Assembly (NCBI GenBank): GCA_963738345.1
Contig: CAVTWI010000002.1
Coordinates: 6,944,001-7,008,000 of the forward strand
Direction: 5' to 3'
Origin: Bog-159 sp963738345
GTDB lineage: Bacteria; Acidobacteriota; Terriglobia; Bryobacterales; Bryobacteraceae
DNA length: 64,000 nt
A program made the position numbers and the translations under genes. Numbering within the stretch: position 1 is the stretch's first letter; the number at the start of each line of letters is the position of its first letter. Shown here one piece after another: positions 63,582 through 64,000 of this stretch. The notes beneath the pieces are model-generated. The model searched no databases. It was not told where the DNA came from and saw nothing but the letters and a program-made list of their open reading frames with translations.

Positions 63582-63629
63582 AGTCCTTCAAGAAGGCGCG
63601 GGAAGCGTGCGGGGGAGCACTTCCCGCGC
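63582..63629 (-). terminator. Hairpin downstream of the right-edge gene (repeat unit copy)
   Basis: GCGCGGGAAG (63596-63605) and CTTCCCGCGC (63620-63629) form a perfect 10-bp stem. It is preceded on the plus strand by the palindrome CCTTCAAGAAGG (63585-63596) and a run of nine or ten G. It lies nine bases beyond the stop of the right-edge gene. Confidence 0.6.
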
Positions 63630-63637
63630 GTCAGGGA

Positions 63638-64000
63638 TCAGTGACCGTGGGTGAGGGGACCACAATTTCCGGATCCGGCGAAGGCGAACTGGAGCCGGTC
63701 CAGCGGATGGGGATTCTCGTCGGATTTCAGATCGGCGCGGCTGGCGTTGATAACTTCCGGCAGAAACCAGTTGATCTGCGCGAAGGAAAGGCCCGCCGGA
63801 GGAGATACCTGTGTTTTTGCGAATTGCCGTCCATCCTTCCAATCGATGGTGGCTGTTACTCCTAGGAGAAAGGCGGCGGCGGCGAAGGCGTCCTTGGGAT
63901 GTTGGGGGTTAATCTCTTCGATGGGGCTGGTGGCGTAGATCTGCAGGGACTGGAACGGGTCAAGGTGATCCCCAGGGCCGTCGGGGCCGCCGGACTCCGC
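63638..64000 (-). CDS. Protein of unknown family (partial, enters from right edge), paralogue of the 62.5-63.4 kb gene
   Basis: An open frame runs from the right edge to a TGA at 63638-63640 (120 residues, N-terminus outside the window). It contains DPFQSLQIYATSPIEEINPQ, PKDAFAAAAFLLGVTATIDW, PPAGLSFAQINWFLPEVINA and the end FAFAGSGNCGPLTHGH. Each segment has a counterpart at the same place in the neighbouring gene, including the SGNCGP(I/L)T terminus. No known domain is recognised. Confidence 0.75.
   Translation of the reverse strand, partial: AESGGPDGPGDHLDPFQSLQIYATSPIEEINPQHPKDAFAAAAFLLGVTATIDWKDGRQFAKTQVSPPAGLSFAQINWFLPEVINASRADLKSDENPHPLDRLQFAFAGSGNCGPLTHGH

Noticed and set aside
1..64000. 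tRNA, rRNA or prophage genes
   Set aside because: No cloverleaf, rRNA-like stretch, integrase or phage structural gene was recognised on either strand.

Overview
The window reads as a chromosomal contig of a GC-rich member of the Acidobacteriota, most likely the Solibacter/Bryobacter group. Family-level evidence: a Solibacter-type C-terminal module (TIGR03437-like) inside a secreted S53 protease, two MacB/FtsX permeases of the acidobacterial ADOP type, an ECF sigma factor overlapping a Ser/Thr kinase, TAT-exported Gfo/Idh/MocA proteins, and a small '..SCGPKTPEGREAIRFNAL..' protein of a kind common in that phylum. This assignment rests on recognised families only; no search was run.

Layout. 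0-9.8 kb: a surface-glycan-like region with three GT-C-like multipass membrane proteins (the first cut by the left edge), a beta-helix lipoprotein, a SAM methyltransferase, a strongly degenerate Wzt-like ABC protein and an ATP-grasp-like protein. 10-16.3 kb: a frameshifted TAT oxidoreductase, a TIR-pYEATS fusion that looks like an immune effector, an ADOP permease and a B12-type radical SAM protein with a near-consensus promoter. 16.3-19.1 kb: an ABC ATPase followed by two tandem paralogous membrane subunits. 19.2-24.7 kb: a small Cys protein, Maf, and a 1526-residue S53 protease with C-terminal repeats. 24.7-37 kb: a second (frameshifted) ADOP permease, a GH44-type glycosidase with FN3/Ig-like modules, a three-gene minus-strand operon (two TolC-like proteins plus a secreted helical protein), a second TAT Gfo/Idh/MocA protein and a PilZ protein.

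37.3-54.1 kb is the division and cell wall (dcw) cluster: mraZ-rsmH-ftsL-ftsI-murE-murF-mraY-murD-ftsW-[insertion]-murG-murC-ftsQ-ftsA-ftsZ, mostly with overlapping or near-touching ORFs. It has an 11-bp-spaced MraZ-type operator in front and a GAAA-loop hairpin behind. murB and ddl are absent from it. Between ftsW and murG sits a four-helix-bundle gene bracketed by inverted arrays of 7-bp repeats, which looks like a small uncharacterised mobile unit. 54.1-58.1 kb: a TAT-dependent molybdenum hydroxylase operon (2Fe-2S, Mo and FAD subunits) ending in a 71-residue Cys-rich protein. 58.3-64 kb, minus strand: a small lineage-specific protein, a kinase/sigma pair, a secreted kelch-like protein, and two paralogous proteins of unknown family, the last cut by the right edge. 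The genes at this end share an intergenic sequence unit.

A strong technical signal runs through the window. Every gene from murE to the FAD subunit (41.35-57.91 kb), plus the genes at 10-11.3 kb and 24.9-26.3 kb, is broken by frameshifts. Most of those that can be resolved are repaired by removing one base. They hit essential genes, so they look like insertion-type consensus errors. I annotate full-length genes across them and mark the breaks.
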